64,000 bases of DNA from Euglena gracilis (GCA_039621445.1 CP154957.1:32878399-32942398), one strand, 5' to 3'. Positions 19,907-33,266 are shown, counted from the stretch's first letter. Numbers and translations: made by a program. The notes: generated by a model from the letters alone, not told the origin.

Positions 19907-22900
19907 GAACTGGGGTCTCTTCAGCGACTCCACTGGCCGCAGTTACCTGCACCAGTTAGGATTTCGGGACCAGCATGTGTTGGCCCGAAGGCTGAAGGCA
20001 ATCTTCGACTGTATTCACACAGTCGGGCCCCTCGGTGTGCAGTGGAAATACTACCCACTGAACCCCGACATCGAACGCCTGATCGAGGTGTTGTGGTGCA
20101 ACAACCTCCAGGTGTGCCTGGTGAGCCATTATGGCTCCACCTTCCGCGTTAAGCGCGTTTCCCTGGCTTACTACCCACAGAGGTATGACCTCTGTTGTAA
20201 GTATTGCTGGCAGGAGTTTCCTGTCGACTTCTGGGGATTCGGCGTACGCGGAAGTCCTCCACCGCCTCGGGATAACCCGGGCCTGGAGATGGGACGCCGC
20301 ATGCTTATGCATGTGTGCCGCGACGCCCCGGATGTCCAGGGCAAAAGTCGCCGCGTCCATAAGCAGCGTATTTTTATGCTGCAACAGTTCTGGTGGCGAG
20401 CCTGGACCACCTACGTCATGGAGGTGTATATACATCTCCGTGACCCCCAGGACGATAGGCCTTTTATGGAAAGCTTGCCACCAGACTACAGCGACCCCGT
20501 TGAGGGACCTCGTCGTCGTCGGGTTATCGCCGACCTGCGCCCCAACTGGCACCTGGCCGGGATAGACCTGGAGGAACATTTGAGGCGACAGTTTGGCGGT
20601 ACCCTAGACAGGGAGGTATTCCTCCAGCTGATGAATTACCCGAAGGCCATCCTCGACCTGGGTATGCCGATTCTGGCATGCGTGCAGGAGTTCGAGGACG
20701 GGTTTTTCGAGGTCTGGGAAGACACGCGTTACCGCGGCTTCCTGGGCCCGAACAGGCCTGCAAACGCTTGGGTGCAGCCATCATGGCCGCCACCCTGGCC
20801 CAACAGTGCCAGCAGCAGCACGCTGGCCTTTCACAGGCTGGCGGATGCCCAGGGATGCCGATGGCACCCCGACGATCCTCGTTCGCCCGAGGATCTGCGC
20901 GCCTTCATCGCCCCAGTGGATGAACCTCTGGCGCGAATGAGACGGGAGGCGTCAGTCGCTTCCACCACCGCGATTCCGCGGCGGGAGGAACGCGACCGCA
21001 GCCCCTCCGTCACCATTCTGGAGGCAGCGCCGCCGTCTCCGACAGGAACGGCTGTATCCTTCGTCTCTGCCCCACGGGCGGCAGGGGAACGATCAGTTTC
21101 CCCGGCCCCCGCGGCGGCGGCTCCCGTTTGTCCACCGGTACGTGGAGACGAGGAACTCCCTCAGGAGGAAGGCGAGAACGTGGAGGATATCCTCTACGCT
21201 GCTCTGCCAGCTCCGGCACAGCCTAGGCCAGACGAAGCACCCGCAGGGGATATACCTGTGGCTGCTACGCCTGTTCCAACGGCTGAGCCTCCAGCCGAGG
21301 TGACTGGTATGGTCGTCGAGAACATCCTCGAAGAACCTACCAGTCCCACAGCACGCACCTCGTTAGGAGGCCGTGTGCTCGGCGCCGTAGTCACCGGCAT
21401 TACTGCCGTGGCTGCTGCACTCACACCACGAGGTGGAGGCGTAGCATCAAGCTCCGCCGCTGAGGTCGTGGAGACACCAGATGTCGGTGTCCCCACACCC
21501 CCATCTCCGGCAGCAGTGCACCCACCATCAGGGGATGAACCCCAGCCGACAGAGACATCTGTCGCACCGGCTACGCCGGAGGATCAACCTCCCGTAGCAC
21601 CTGCGCCAGCGGTTGTGGAGGATCAACCTCCTAGACCGGATGTCGAAATGGAAGTGGAGGAGATACCCCCACGACCACTGACACCGCGCAGGGTCACTGC
21701 CGTCCCGAGGACAATGGCAGAGTTTCTGGGAGCGCCAGCGCCTGTGGAAGCACCGATTCCGGTGACGACCACAGTGCCACGCTTCGTCGGACAGGATGAA
21801 CCTGTTCGGCGACGGCCGGCTGAACAACCCCAGAAACGAGTGCCGACCCCTCGGAGCGTCATGCGCGACCCAGCGGTCAGTATGCCCGCTTCGCCCAGAC
21901 GGCAAACGTCTACTCCGGCACCATCGGCTCCTGATACCAGGAGTAACCAGCAGGCGTCGTCTCCTGATTCCGGGAGTGCGAAGCCGAAAGGAGGCAAACC
22001 GGGTGCTGCACCCTGTAAGCCCCCTTCCAAAGGCGGTGATGGGAAACCACCACCGAAAGGTGGCGCTGAATTTCAGACTGGCGGACAGGCGAAAGGCCCT
22101 ACGACAATGCACGACTATTCGGCCGTTGCATCGTCCGGGTACGGCCAGAGCAAACCGAAAGGTAAGGCTCGTGGTCGACAGGCCCAATCTTCCGCCGGAT
22201 CGACGGATGAGGAGCAGGATGCACCTGCTTCACCTCCTGTGTCTGCGGATGCCCAGCTCTGGACCCAGGATATCCTGACCAGACTAGGCACCGTGGAAGA
22301 GAGGACGAAGAAACTGGCTGCTATTAGGCACCAGACAGGGTCACTGAATCGATGGATTCAGCCCCTCTTCGTCCGCGGAGAACCTTTCCACTATGTCCCG
22401 GAACATACCTGGACATTCTGGAACAGGCGCTCACCCAGAGTACTGGCACAGTACTTTGGCGAGGACTGCGTGTTGGATTTCCAGCACGGCACGTCCTTTG
22501 CCTGGACGTGCACCGTATGCCACCATGTGCGGCATAACCAACCGCTTGTGCATGTGTGCAAGCGGCAGGTGCAATCCTCGTGGCCATCACAGGGCATATG
22601 TGCCGAACTGTGTGGCGCTCGTATGTGGCGAGTGCCTGAACGCCTGGAAGCACAGCTTGAACTACTCCTACAGTGAGAATGCTCACGACAGGGATATCCC
22701 TGCCTTGTGCATCAACTGTATAGGAGGCAAGTTCGTGCAGACTGCTGATGGAGCAGTCACCACCATTGTCCCCCAGCACTGGGAGACACTGGAGAAGTGG
22801 AAGAAGGAGTACAAGCAGGTGGAAGGACGCCTGAAGCACTCCGACTTCAAAAAGGTAGAAAGCTACCGCCACACGGGAATGGCCCGTGAGTTCCAAATCG

Positions 22901-23424
22901 ACGCTGGGGCAATGCGCCTCGCCGTCGAGGAACACGCCAAGGTAAGAATGCCTTACCTCTGGACTGATGGCGACTGGGAGACACAGGTTTACCCCCTGTT
23001 CTCCAAGCGTCAGCATGGCGGATACGCCTTGCCAATGTGGCCTCCTGAAGAACACGATTTGGTGGACTTCAGAGGTTGGTTGGCGGCTGTATTACGGCCC
23101 CATACCGCAAGAGCTCGGACAGCGAGGTGGATGTGTGACATCAACCTCAAGCAGACCCCGGGAATGCCCCCGCAGGTGCCTGCGAAACACCCCCGGATGA
23201 ATTACATCATCTGGCCGGTGATGCTGCCCAGAATTTTCTGGGAGCAACACCAACGGTATCTTCAGCATCATGCTGAACGTACCAGGTAGAAGCTGCCGGA
23301 TAATTGGATCAAGGACTGGGAGACCCCTTCCTTTGATGTCAACGATCCGGAGCTCAACACCATTCGGAGTGGATCAGCTCCGCCGCTTCCCCACGCCAAC
23401 TGGAGTTGGTTGAGGACACATTAG
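19907..23424 (+). pseudogene. Element C X2-X3 fused accessory protein (frameshifted)
   Basis: Resumes X2 after the insertion of A (NWGLFSDSTGRSYLHQLGF) and continues without a stop through the X2 core, a Pro/Ala-rich linker of about 400 residues, and into the X3 domain. A frameshift at about 22560-22590, just after VHVC, moves the good frame to that of 22393-23289 (LVCGECLNAWKHSL, CINC, TPGMPPQVPAKHPRMNYIIW). UAG at 23287 precedes about 45 more codons matching the X3 C-terminus of A, ending at 23424. Here X2 and X3 are one ORF, whereas in A a UAG separates them. Conserved blocks: EFPVDFWGFGVRG, WIQPLF, RSPRVLAQYFGE. Codons are strongly GC-ending, unlike A and B. Confidence 0.8.
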
Positions 23425-24298
23425 GGGACCCCCAACACGACTACTGGCGTGAGGTGCGCGAACGCCCAGCCGATAAAGGCAGGTGCGGTGTCTGTGAGCG
23501 CCAATGCGGCGTTCAGCACCCTCGTCAGGTATTCGCCTGACACCCTGTTTGGGTATTCGCCCGAACAACCCCTTCAAAGACCCTTTGCGGTATTCGCCAC
23601 TAGTAAGTTCCCACCAGGATGCTGCCATGTGCAGGATTCCGTGCGCATGCATGCACACCCCTCTCCCCTCTCCCCCCTTGCGGGCGTGCGACACGCAGCG
23701 CACAGGGCCGACGGCCTCTTTTCCTTTCCCTTTCTTTTCTTTTCGGCCGTTTGAGGCCTTAAGGCTGCCAGACAGCACAACTTTTCTGGCCTAAGCCAAC
23801 CCCCCACTCCTCTCTACTTTCCCCCCGGGGCAAATGCTGTCGCCGGCAAGTTGGTTTTGTAGAGTAGGATTTCCTTTTGCGTGGTCAGGTTTGACTGGCC
23901 ATGCGCCCTGCCCAGGTTTGACTGGTCAGAGGCCCCCTCCTTCCACACCATCCCCATGGGTTTTCCTGGAAGGCCCATGGACCCAACCCCAAGTGCCTTG
24001 GGCACACCCAAACTGGGTGGATGGGTTTGCTTGGCAAGGAAACCTGCCAGCCCCATTTTCCCCAATGGGCTATAATATACTATACACCCATAAGCCACCG
24101 CAAAATAGGTGAAACCATTTTGCGCGTTTTGAGCTTTTTGGGTCCCCTCCTTTCCGCCCCCCCCCCTTTGAGTGGACCCCTGTGCGACGGAAAGGGCCCC
24201 TGTGGATGCGCCAGGGTGCATCTCCCACAGACCAGGTCTGTGTCCGAAATCCCTGTGGCCAGAACGCCTGGTCCAAAGGGGAAATCGGGCATAGCCCT
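23425..24298 (+). other. Element C 3' untranslated region
   Basis: About 870 bp with no supported gene. It holds pyrimidine-rich stretches, a C-run at about 24158-24170 and a TATA-like TATAATATACTATA at about 24070. It ends at the polypurine tract. Confidence 0.6.
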
Positions 24299-24308
24299 GG
24301 GAGGGGGA
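24299..24308 (+). other. Element C polypurine tract
   Basis: GGGAGGGGGATG lies immediately before the LTR start TGTACC. The wider block AGCCCTGGGAGGGGGATG is the same as at the 3' LTR of element A. Confidence 0.85.
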
Positions 24309-24596
24309 TGTGTACCAGGCGTATGCTTCTGTCCCCTTCCGTTGAGGACGTTAGGATGGAAGCAGATCCTGTTAGGATTTCCTAATGGGTGCCCCTTCTC
24401 TCTCCACAGGTGGTATTCTGTTTGTCTTTCCTTTTCTCAGGACCGGACTTGGTTATCCAGTCCGTCCTCCCTGCATTGCTCCGTGCTTTGCTTCTTGGGA
24501 GGTGGGAAAAGGGTTTTTACTCCCAAGTAGGTGCGCCAAGGCGAAAGCGAAAGGCTTTTGGGAATTGGGAAAGGGGAATTGGGAATCAGACGTACA
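24309..24596 (+). repeat. Element C 3' LTR
   Basis: Starts TGTGTACCAGGC and ends GACGTACA, the same edges as the sense A LTR (TGTGTACCAGGC...GGGACGTACA). The 288-bp body is otherwise different and shorter. It is bounded on the right by CTATAGGACACCC, which is element B X2 sequence (A reads GCATAGGACACCC). The 5' LTR partner is not in the window. Confidence 0.8.
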
Positions 24597-26692
24597 CTAT
24601 AGGACACCCATGCTCTCCATTGGAACGTCTGCATGTGCAGAAGCATTTGTCGGTGGTTTCGTCTGGCGTATCCGATTTCCCTGACTTCGAGCGGATTGTG
24701 GCAGATGTGTCCAAGTAGTCTTCATTGTTGTTGGGCCTCCGCCCATTCGCGTTGGTGGGGCTGCGCCCTTTGTGCGTTTGGGCGGTCGGTTGTCCGACCG
24801 CGCACGCCAAAGCCCCAGAAGTCCACGGGGAACTTGTGGTGGCAGTGGGTGCACCAAAGCACGAATTTTTGTGGGTATGTCAGGTCGATTCCGACCACTT
24901 GGAAGTGGGGGCCGTAGTGTTCGTTGAGGAAGATTTGGTAGTTGTAACAGAACGTTTCGTGTGTGACCAATTGTATATCCTTTGGAAGTGGGAATCCTTC
25001 CCATTGTATCCCTTGTGGTCCGATTTCTCGTATATTGTCAAACATTGTCTTTAGTGCATCAAGGGATGATTCCCATCCGTATTGTAGCTTTGGATGTGGC
25101 AAGTAGTGCGCCTTGCTGGCGGGAATTGCAAATGAACCGAAGTTCATGCAATGAAATCCCAGCCAGAAAAGTAGTTGCCAGAAACCCAGCAAATTATCAA
25201 TGCCATCCTGGCTTTCGTAACAGGAAATTGTACCGTCGATGAAAAAACCACGGGCTTTTTCCTTGTAGAGTTTGACCATGTTGTGATGTACTTCAGGAGC
25301 AACAACCCAGGGGTGTTGTTCCTCGTAATATTCGCGCATAATTGTATCACATCCGTCTGAGATCCAGAACAGATGGTCAATCATAAATTGTACGTCCAGG
25401 TCGTAACCTGGTTGTGAGCCTTCGCTCTTTCCTTTGCCTTTCTGGCCTTTCTGTCCTTTTGCGACTTCGCGCTCTTGTTCGGTCCAACGGTATGCACCGT
25501 CTTTTCGGTATGCTCGTGTTTTTCTCCACATTGTAACAGTTACACCTGCAGTGTAATGTCCGGCGATGTCATCAGAGAATTTGTCTGGTCGCATTTGGTG
25601 ATAAATTTCTTGTAAGGAATGTTGAACGTTGGACGGGATCGGCAGGTCATCATTGTCCTGACGATCACGTTGCGCCTGCGCGCTTTGTGGATCGTCGTCC
25701 AAACGACGACGTTGTGTGTCTGGCGTTGGACGTGTTTGTGGTGGTGTTGCAAACTCCGGTCCACGCGGACGTTTGCGCGCGTCAACGTTGTATTGTTTTG
25801 CTGGGGCCGTCAAATGTTGTAGAGCTTCCTTGTAAGTGGCGCGTTGTGCGGGCGACTCAAACCTGGGTTGACCCGAGAAAGGTTGTCCCGGTTCAACAGG
25901 TTGTGTCTGTCCAGCCGAAGCCGGTTGTGAAGGTGTTGTGACAGGAGGTGGTCGAACAGGAATTGTAGATTGTGCGGGTACTTTTGCACTTGCCGACTGC
26001 GCGGCTTGAGCAGGGGGTCCTGTTCTTTGTATAGGTGTAGGTTGGTTTGAACCTGCTGCGGATGCGGCAGGCGGTGTAGATGTTGATTGTGCAGTCGAAA
26101 CTGCTTGTACTGGTTTTGTATGTGGTGCCGGAGTAGGTTGAGCTACTGGCGGCACAAGATTCGTCGCCGAAGCGAGTTGTTCCATTGGACCAGGTGGATG
26201 TGGTGGTGCATTCACACGCAAAACTTCGGGTAGTGCCCAGGTGGGTATACCCAAAATTTTGGAATTTAGACCAATGCCATCCATTATCACACCTTTCACG
26301 TTGATGGCTCCCAAATGGGATCCAAGTTCGTAAATTTTGTCAAGGGGAAGGTATTGTTCTGCTTTGGATGTGTAAGCGAAATCCGCAGATTGTGGTACTC
26401 GTTCATAGTGAATATTGTCCACTACGGGACGCAGGGGGTTTTCTCCGACAACCGGTATCGCTGTCGGTTCCGGCAGCCGTACGGCGGGGGTTGTCGGTGG
26501 TTGCGGTTGAGATTGTACCGATGGTTGAGTTTGTACGGGTTGTGGTGGTTGAGGGGCCGGTTGAGGTGGTTCGTCAGTTTCCGTGGTGTACTCCGGCTCT
26601 GGTTCTGCCGTTGTATACCCGTCGTAAGGCTCTTCGGCCATCTCGTCGGTATAGTTTTCATCGTATGGCTCTTCGGCCTGCATAGCGTATTG
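24597..26692 (-). pseudogene. Element B X2 (interrupted)
   Basis: Closely matches X2 of A from the Pro/Gln-rich linker through WCTHCHHKFPVDFWGFGVRG. A CGA-to-TGA change at 24722-24724 ends the frame at AEAQQQ. Homologous sequence continues to 24597, where the LTR of C begins. The frame starts directly after the UAA that closes X1, in the same frame, which supports X1 and X2 being one protein. Confidence 0.85.
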
Positions 26693-27769
26693 TTATGGCA
26701 TACCAGCCTCCCAGTTCCGGGCGGGTGGCATGCGTGGGGGAGAAGAAAAACGTTGTTGTGGTAAGTATATTGGTTCTTGCATTTGTACATCACCCATCTC
26801 ACTTTCTGTGAGTTCAGGAGTATAACGGCGCATGTGTTCCGCGTAAGCACCCACTGGGTGCACTCCGCGGAGCACCGGCGGGACCAGGACTCCCAGGTCC
26901 CTGAGGGTTACGTTGTCTGGAAATCCGGATTCTCCGGGTTGGAAGAAGATTCTACCTGCTATCGTACTCTGGGACCACATGTCCCAGGTGGCGATAGGCT
27001 TGTTGGCGATTGCAAGCAATTGTCGGCAGTACGAATCCCACATCACTCGGATGAAGGGATCCGGTCTGTCCTCTGCGCACATGCGCAGAGCGTTACGAAT
27101 TGTATCTGTTGAATCCGTTGTCAGTTCACCCATGTACTTGGGGAACCGAGGCATAACGGGAGCGGGATACGGCCTTTGTGGGTGTTCTGGTTGTTCATAC
27201 TGCCCTTGTGGGGGTTGTGTGGCATACTGCCCTTGTGGGGGTTGTGTGGCATACTGCCCTTGTGGTGGTTGTGCGGGGTAGTATTGGCTGCGAAGTTGTT
27301 CAGCCCATCGTAGTTGTTCAGATACAATATATTGTTGCTCTGCAGCCGCAAAAGCAGCGCGTTGGGTACTGCTACTGGCCATATCGTATCTCCTTGGGGG
27401 CCGCGGTTGCGGCACCGCAAACTGTTCATAGGCAGATTCCGTTTGTTGTGGAATCATAGGTTGAGATTGTAAGCCACCAGGTGTCGTTTGTTCTGGAGCA
27501 ACATGCAGAACCGCATGTTGAGTCACAGGGGGATTTGCCACTGCGGGCCTTGCTGCCGGAGCAGCTTGTAACGGAGGGGCTGCCACTACGGGCCTTGCTG
27601 CCGAAGCAGCTTGTACATGCCGACCGGGGACTTGCTCTCCACGAGGGAGTGCAAGTCCTCGTCCTCCCGAAGGAGGTTGTGGGTGAGGGGGTCCTCCCGT
27701 AGGAGGTTGTCCATGGGGAACATACGGTTGGGAGGATGGAGGACCAGGTCCCCTTCCTCCAGCATCCAT
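26693..27769 (-). pseudogene. Element B X1
   Basis: Starts at the ATG at 27769 (MDAGGRGPG). The order is the same as X1 of A, with three tandem QGQYATQPP units where A has fewer. The core (MPRFPKYMGELTTDSTDTIR) is nearly identical. It ends at UAA (26693-26695) where A has TCA, so this is a nonsense change inside an X1-X2 frame. Confidence 0.85.
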
Positions 27770-28068
27770 CTTGAAAAAAAGCAGATAGTAGCAAGTACTG
27801 AGCTGTGGGGAAACAGAGAAATAAGGCATTGTACGGTAACATTGTACGCATGCAACCAAGTGTACAGAAACACAAAAATAATTGTATGTTTGCAATACTT
27901 GTAAAATCAAAATTGTAGCTCCAAGTGTAAAAATGGATTGTATAGGACCGTAGTCCTTTAGCGAAAAGTCCTTCGCTAGGGACAAAATGGTTAGGCATCC
28001 GCCCATTATACATTTTGTCAAAAGTCCAAGCTATGGACAAAATGTTGGACATCTTTGTATATCCTCCC
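27770..28068 (-). other. Element B pol-X1 intergenic region
   Basis: Homologous to 8999-9318 of A but with one copy of the 24-bp unit. No gene. Confidence 0.6.
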
Positions 28069-31000
28069 TTAGAAGGTATATACAGAAATGTCAATGTTGT
28101 TTCGTTTGTTCCATAGCTTCCAGTCTTGTTGGATGTAACCAACAAAACTAGTTGCTGGTTCCCAAGTGTCTTCTTCGGGACCATATCCTTTCCATCTCAC
28201 CTTCCAGTAATGTATACCTCTGTCTACTTTGTGGTCGAGGATTTTTTTAACGACAAAATCATCTGTCTCAGGCAGTTTTGACCGTGGTTTGAAGTAGAGG
28301 CAGGGTATTGCTTTACCGTTTGGTGGAGTCAGGTATGGTTTGAAGTCATCCATGTGTACATCCTCGACACCGTTGGGTAAAGCGACTTTGTAGCGCCCAC
28401 TTGTACCCAACCAATCAAGGATCTCACATGGTCCGATCCAGAGGGGGTCCAACTTCGTGGATTGCATGCGGGTTCTACTGTTCCGAACCCACACGCGGTC
28501 ACCTGGGTTGTATATCGGTGATTTGTAAGCTTGTAAGAATTGTCTCTGTTTTTGTAAGTGTATAGCGACTACGCGCTTTTGCACATCCGTGCGCAATGAT
28601 TCTACTGCAGAGAACCATGTTTCGCAACTCACGCTAGAACGAGCAGGTCGTTCTGACGGGATGTCGCCAATGGCTGGGGGGTCTCGTCCGAAGACGATTT
28701 TGTACGGTGAGTATTGTAATATCAGACCCGGTAAAGTGTTGATATAAAATAAACACCAGGGTAATACTTGTAGCCAGGCATTGAAAGTCGTAGCATGTTG
28801 ACTACAGCTTTCACTGCCGCTTCAGCGCGACCATTGCCTTTTGGACGATAAATGATAGAAAAATGCTGCTCAATTCCGAGTAAACCGCAAAGAGTTGTAA
28901 AAAATCGAGAATAAATCAAATGGTCTTGATCACTCACGATTTCATTCGGTAAACCCATGAGGCAAATGCATTTTTCTAAAAACATTTGTGCCAAAACTTG
29001 TGCTGTCAACCCTGCTTTCTGGCATGGAATGGCTACAATGTACCCACTCAGCCGACAGACGACAACAAGAACGTAATCGTAAATTTTGTCATCTGTTCCT
29101 TTGCAAGGTTCAAGTTCCAGAAAATCCATGCAGAGGGAGGTAAAAGTGTCATTTGGTACGGGGAAGAAGTCCATCGTACCAGGGGGGGTACCTCTGCGCG
29201 GTTTCACAGCTTGACAAATTTGGCACCGTTGCGAAATTTGTAAACAGCGCTTGTACAATTCTTTTTCGGTCAGGGTTGTACAGTACCTGCGACCCACCAA
29301 AGAAAGAAGTTTGGGGGCCCCAGGGTGACCTTGGTTGTGATAACATAAAAGTACGTCATCAACCAAGTCACAGGGTATGCAGTACTTGTAACCAGTATCA
29401 TTCCGAAAAATCAAACGTAAAGGCGATAAGGTATAATTCTCAACCAATTCACCATTACGCAATCTTTGTATGACATCATTGTAAAAATCATCTTTGGAAT
29501 AATCCCATTCTCGAAAGAAGAGAGGGGATGGGGATTCAGATCGCGTGACCCGGCGGGGGCCCGGCATTCTGCCGCGTTGTCGTTTTCCCCGTACGGGGGC
29601 TACCGGCATCCGCCGCCAAATCCGCGAGACAGGAAAATTGTCAAGTAGGTTGTCTGCGGCGTCTGCGCGCCTTGCGTATTCGTCGGCTTCGCGACTTCCG
29701 TGGAACGTGGCATCACCCTCGTCAGGGTTACCAGGGTAATGCCAGGGTGCACGGGAAAGTGGGTCAGCGACTTTTTGAGTATGCCCTGGTGTGTAAACTA
29801 CCACCAGGTTGAATTGACTAAAAAATTCGTGCCATCGGTATCTTCGGCCAACTGAGGAGATGGCTTTGTTTAAGTCTTCGGTGTACCAGTGTTGGAGAGA
29901 CTCGTGGTCTGTCAACACTAGTATTTGTACGAGTGAACTGGCGACCCAACTTTGGAATTTTTGTAGGATTAGGACAATGGCATACGTCTCCTTTTCTCGT
30001 ATGCTCCATTTGACTTGTCCTTTTCCGTCTTCACCTTGTAGCTTTCTGCTGAAGAATGCTACAGGGCGCAGTTCATTGGACGAGTTATGTTGACTCAACA
30101 CACCGCCGACAGCATAGTCGCTGCTGTCGACCTCCAGTACGTATGGTTTGTACGGGTCGGCAATGTCAAGCACAACATTGTCCAACATTAGTTGTTTAGT
30201 TGTCTTTAGCGATTCTCGCATTGTATTATCCCATTGTATCTTTGTATTGTCAGGAGCGCGATTTTTGAGTTGTCGCATCAGTGGTACCGCGATTTTTGCG
30301 AAATCCTTCGTGTAAATCGCGTAATACTGCGCTAAACCCAAAAATCCTTTTAAATGGGTGATTGTCTTGATATTTTCAGGTGTCCACTTCTTTATAGCTT
30401 CGAGTTTGCTTGGAGATGCTCTCCTTTGTCCGTTATTAAGAATGTGTCCACAAAATTTTATCGTTTCGCGAAACAAATGCATTTTCGCACCCTTGACGAA
30501 AAGCAAATGTTTTTGGAACGTTGTCAGAACGGAACGTATATCGCGGTAGTGAATATCAAGGATATCACTACCCGAATTTGTGAGTGGAGGAGGTGTGCCA
30601 ATCAGCACGTCATCAATGTATACCATTGCAAACGGTAAGTCTCGTAAAATCCATTGTATCATTCTTTGGAACATGGCTGGGCCATTCTTAACACCCATTG
30701 GTAACACCGTCCATTGGTAAACTCCGCGGGAGGTTACAAATGCGGTGTATGGTTGTGAGTCAGGGTGTAAGTGCATCTGGTGAAAACCATCCTCTAAGTC
30801 GAAAATCAACCAGAGGCGGTTTTCCGCTTGTTTTGTAATCAGGTCTTCGATAAGTGGTAACGGAAATGGATCGTCTTTTGTCTGTGAGTTCAAGTATCGG
30901 TAATCCAGCACAAGTCTCCACTTCTTCTCTCCAGAAGCATCGAGAGGCTTGGGTACAACAAAAGCTTGAGAAGTCCACTCGCTTTTGGAGGGTATGATCC

Positions 31001-33266
31001 ATTTTCGTTCAATCAGTTTTTCTATCATTGTATTGAGAGCTTGTTCTCTTTCACCTGAACAGCGAAAGAATTTTCAGTGCATGGGCTGTGCACCTTCTTT
31101 GAGTTCGATTTTACAGACACCAAAAGGTCCGCGAATTGCAGGATCTATGTCATGGGCATAGATAGGATGTTCTAAAACATCACTGAATTCGCGATTGATC
31201 CTTGTACATAATTCTTGTGATTTGGGATGTTGACCACCGCTGTCTCTCACTGCGGATAGTTGGTATTTTTGGTCATTCTGACCTTTATCCCGTAGGAATT
31301 TGTCAGTGTGGTCAACAGTTCCGAATGCATCAAAGAAACAAACACGAAAAATGATTTCTTTCAATGGTGGTAACATGACACCGCAAAAATCTTCGAACAA
31401 AGGGGTGTCATTCGGTAAATCCCACCACTGAAAAGTGACATAAGTCAATTGTTGGAACCATTCCGCTTCGGGATTTATAGGAATCAGTAGCACACCGCGT
31501 GCTTGATCCCGAAGGATCTTGTCAACGATAAGAGGAATAAGTTTCAGAGGTGGATGTAGCCACAGGACCACATCACCCCAAAACTTATCAAACGCATTTG
31601 TATGGCTTGACCAGTAATTGGATAAACGAGAATGTGCTTTGGACGAAAATGCGTCAATCTCCAATTGTAGGTCCATCGACTTCGCGATTTGTGCGATTTT
31701 GGAAAACCAAGTTTCCAAAATGCGGTATTGTCCAAAATTGAACGCATTCCAGATGCGGTTCGCGAAAACTGTCGCGGTTTCAGTCCTGTGGAGGGCTGAA
31801 ACACAGTTTACCGAGCCACATCGGTAATACGTTATATCCGAAGACACTTCATCAGGCATTATACCAGGTGTATCAGGTGTATTGTGTAGAGGACAATTGT
31901 CGTTGGCATTCTGCCACTTGTATGCAGGGACATTGGAGGGGTTGGCATTCTGCCATTCGGGGTCAGAGAGATTGGCTTTGTGCCATTGGAGGTCCTGCTG
32001 CGCGATTCTCGCGATTCCGAACAGGGACGCGATTCCGCGTTTGTCCAATTGTCGATGTACTTCAACACACAACGGGTAACAACCCGGTGTGTTGTGTTCT
32101 CGTTCAGCGGTCAGTGTAAACTCGGTACCGGTCCCGGTACCAAGTGTACTCTGGTTGTTGTGTAAAGTGATTAGTTTGGAAGGTTCAACAATACATCCAC
32201 AGTCGAAATCAGGTTGTGTGGAAATTCTCCGGCAATGTGCGCATAGGTAGGAAGTGTCGGTCTGGTAGTGCCTGTCAGTCATGTGTAGTGTGTGTATGGG
32301 GGTGTTAGAAGTTGTAGCTGCTGGGGGGTGTACAGGGGTGTCCGAAATCGACACACCTGGTGGAAAATGTAAAAGTTGTGCAGCTGGGCGGCTACTCGAC
32401 ACCGAAATTTCTTCAGGCCTTTGGGCTTTCGCCTTGGAACCCAGTGAAACGTGGGGGATTAAGCTACTCGCTTTCCATACCGCATGGGAAACGTGCGGTA
32501 AAAGTGCAGTGGGCAGGGGGGCAGCTTTCTCTTTACCCCTAGGGTAGGAAACGGTGTTTTCGGTTGTAGAAAACGTTGTGGCAAGGCGGCGGGACATCTG
32601 GGAAGATGTCTTGGGGGAGAAATTCGGTGGTATGGGTTGTGTGCGTGACGTAGTGCGCAAACCGAGGGAGGGGCAATCCACAACAAGGCGGTTCTGACGC
32701 AAGAACGGAAAACCCAAAATTACGTCAGAGCCGCGGATACCCGATTCGTAACTCCAGGTACCCAGAAAATTTTGTATGTGTGGGGGCTGTGAGTGGTGCT
32801 TGGGGATGATGGGGAGGAGTACGTCCAAAAAGCATCCCAAGTCACCACCACACATGGGGCTGTTGTCAGCGGTCATAATTTTAATGGGGTACTTGGCTTT
32901 CACCAAGAGGGAGTTGGGAATTAATCCCGTTCGAAAAAGAAGGGGAATTTGACACCTTGTGTGGACCAAAATTTTGCATTTGGCAGAAAACTTTTGTGTT
33001 CGGATTTTCGCTTGGACCAAAAGTTCCATTGGGGGTACGCAAAGTGCAGGATCCGGTGTAAAATTGTTGTCTCTCCAACTATTCTAGGATCCCGTTCCTA
33101 CTTTGCTCAGCATTCCAGACAGAAATTTGGAGTGGGGGGTGGGGGACCCGAAAATTTTCCGGGTACCGACCAAAAAGGCAGATGGGCAGGGAAAGTAAGG
33201 TTGATCAGGTCCTACTTCCGTCTGTTCATCAGCCCAGAGGTACGTGCCCACAGACCTCGGGCTCCC
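28069..33266 (-). pseudogene. pol: Element B Pol (dead protease, nonsense codons, integrase deletion)
   Basis: Collinear with A Pol. Lesions: TGG-to-TAG at 33086-33084 near the N-terminus; the protease active site LVDTGCRI of A is LVHTRCQI (catalytic Asp and Gly lost); CGA-to-TGA at 31074-31076 just before RT; and a 16-bp deletion near 28783 in the integrase that removes the codons around AESHN and shifts frame. RT ([10 protein letters not shown]), RNase H, the integrase catalytic segments and the chromodomain (28632-28069 frame) remain readable. The methyltransferase-like domain keeps HPPL as in A. It is not a functional polyprotein. Confidence 0.92.

Larger units (their letters stand above)
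1335..24596 (+). mobile_element. Element C: truncated chromovirus-like LTR retrotransposon, interrupted by element A
   Basis: Remnant of a Ty3/gypsy-type element read on the + strand. It is split at 2253/19907 by element A. Parts present, in order: the gag C-terminus with a CCHC knuckle, a UAG-hairpin junction, the first residues of pol, an internal deletion that removes protease to X1, the X2/X3 accessory ORF, a 3' untranslated stretch, a polypurine tract and a 288 bp 3' LTR. Its codons are much more GC-rich than those of A and B. The 3' LTR abuts an X2 reading frame of element B, so C inserted into B. No 5' LTR is in the window. Confidence 0.8.

Noticed and set aside
23449-23807. Short overlapping frames after X3 of element C
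   Set aside because: Low-complexity mirror frames in the 3' UTR; not present in element A.
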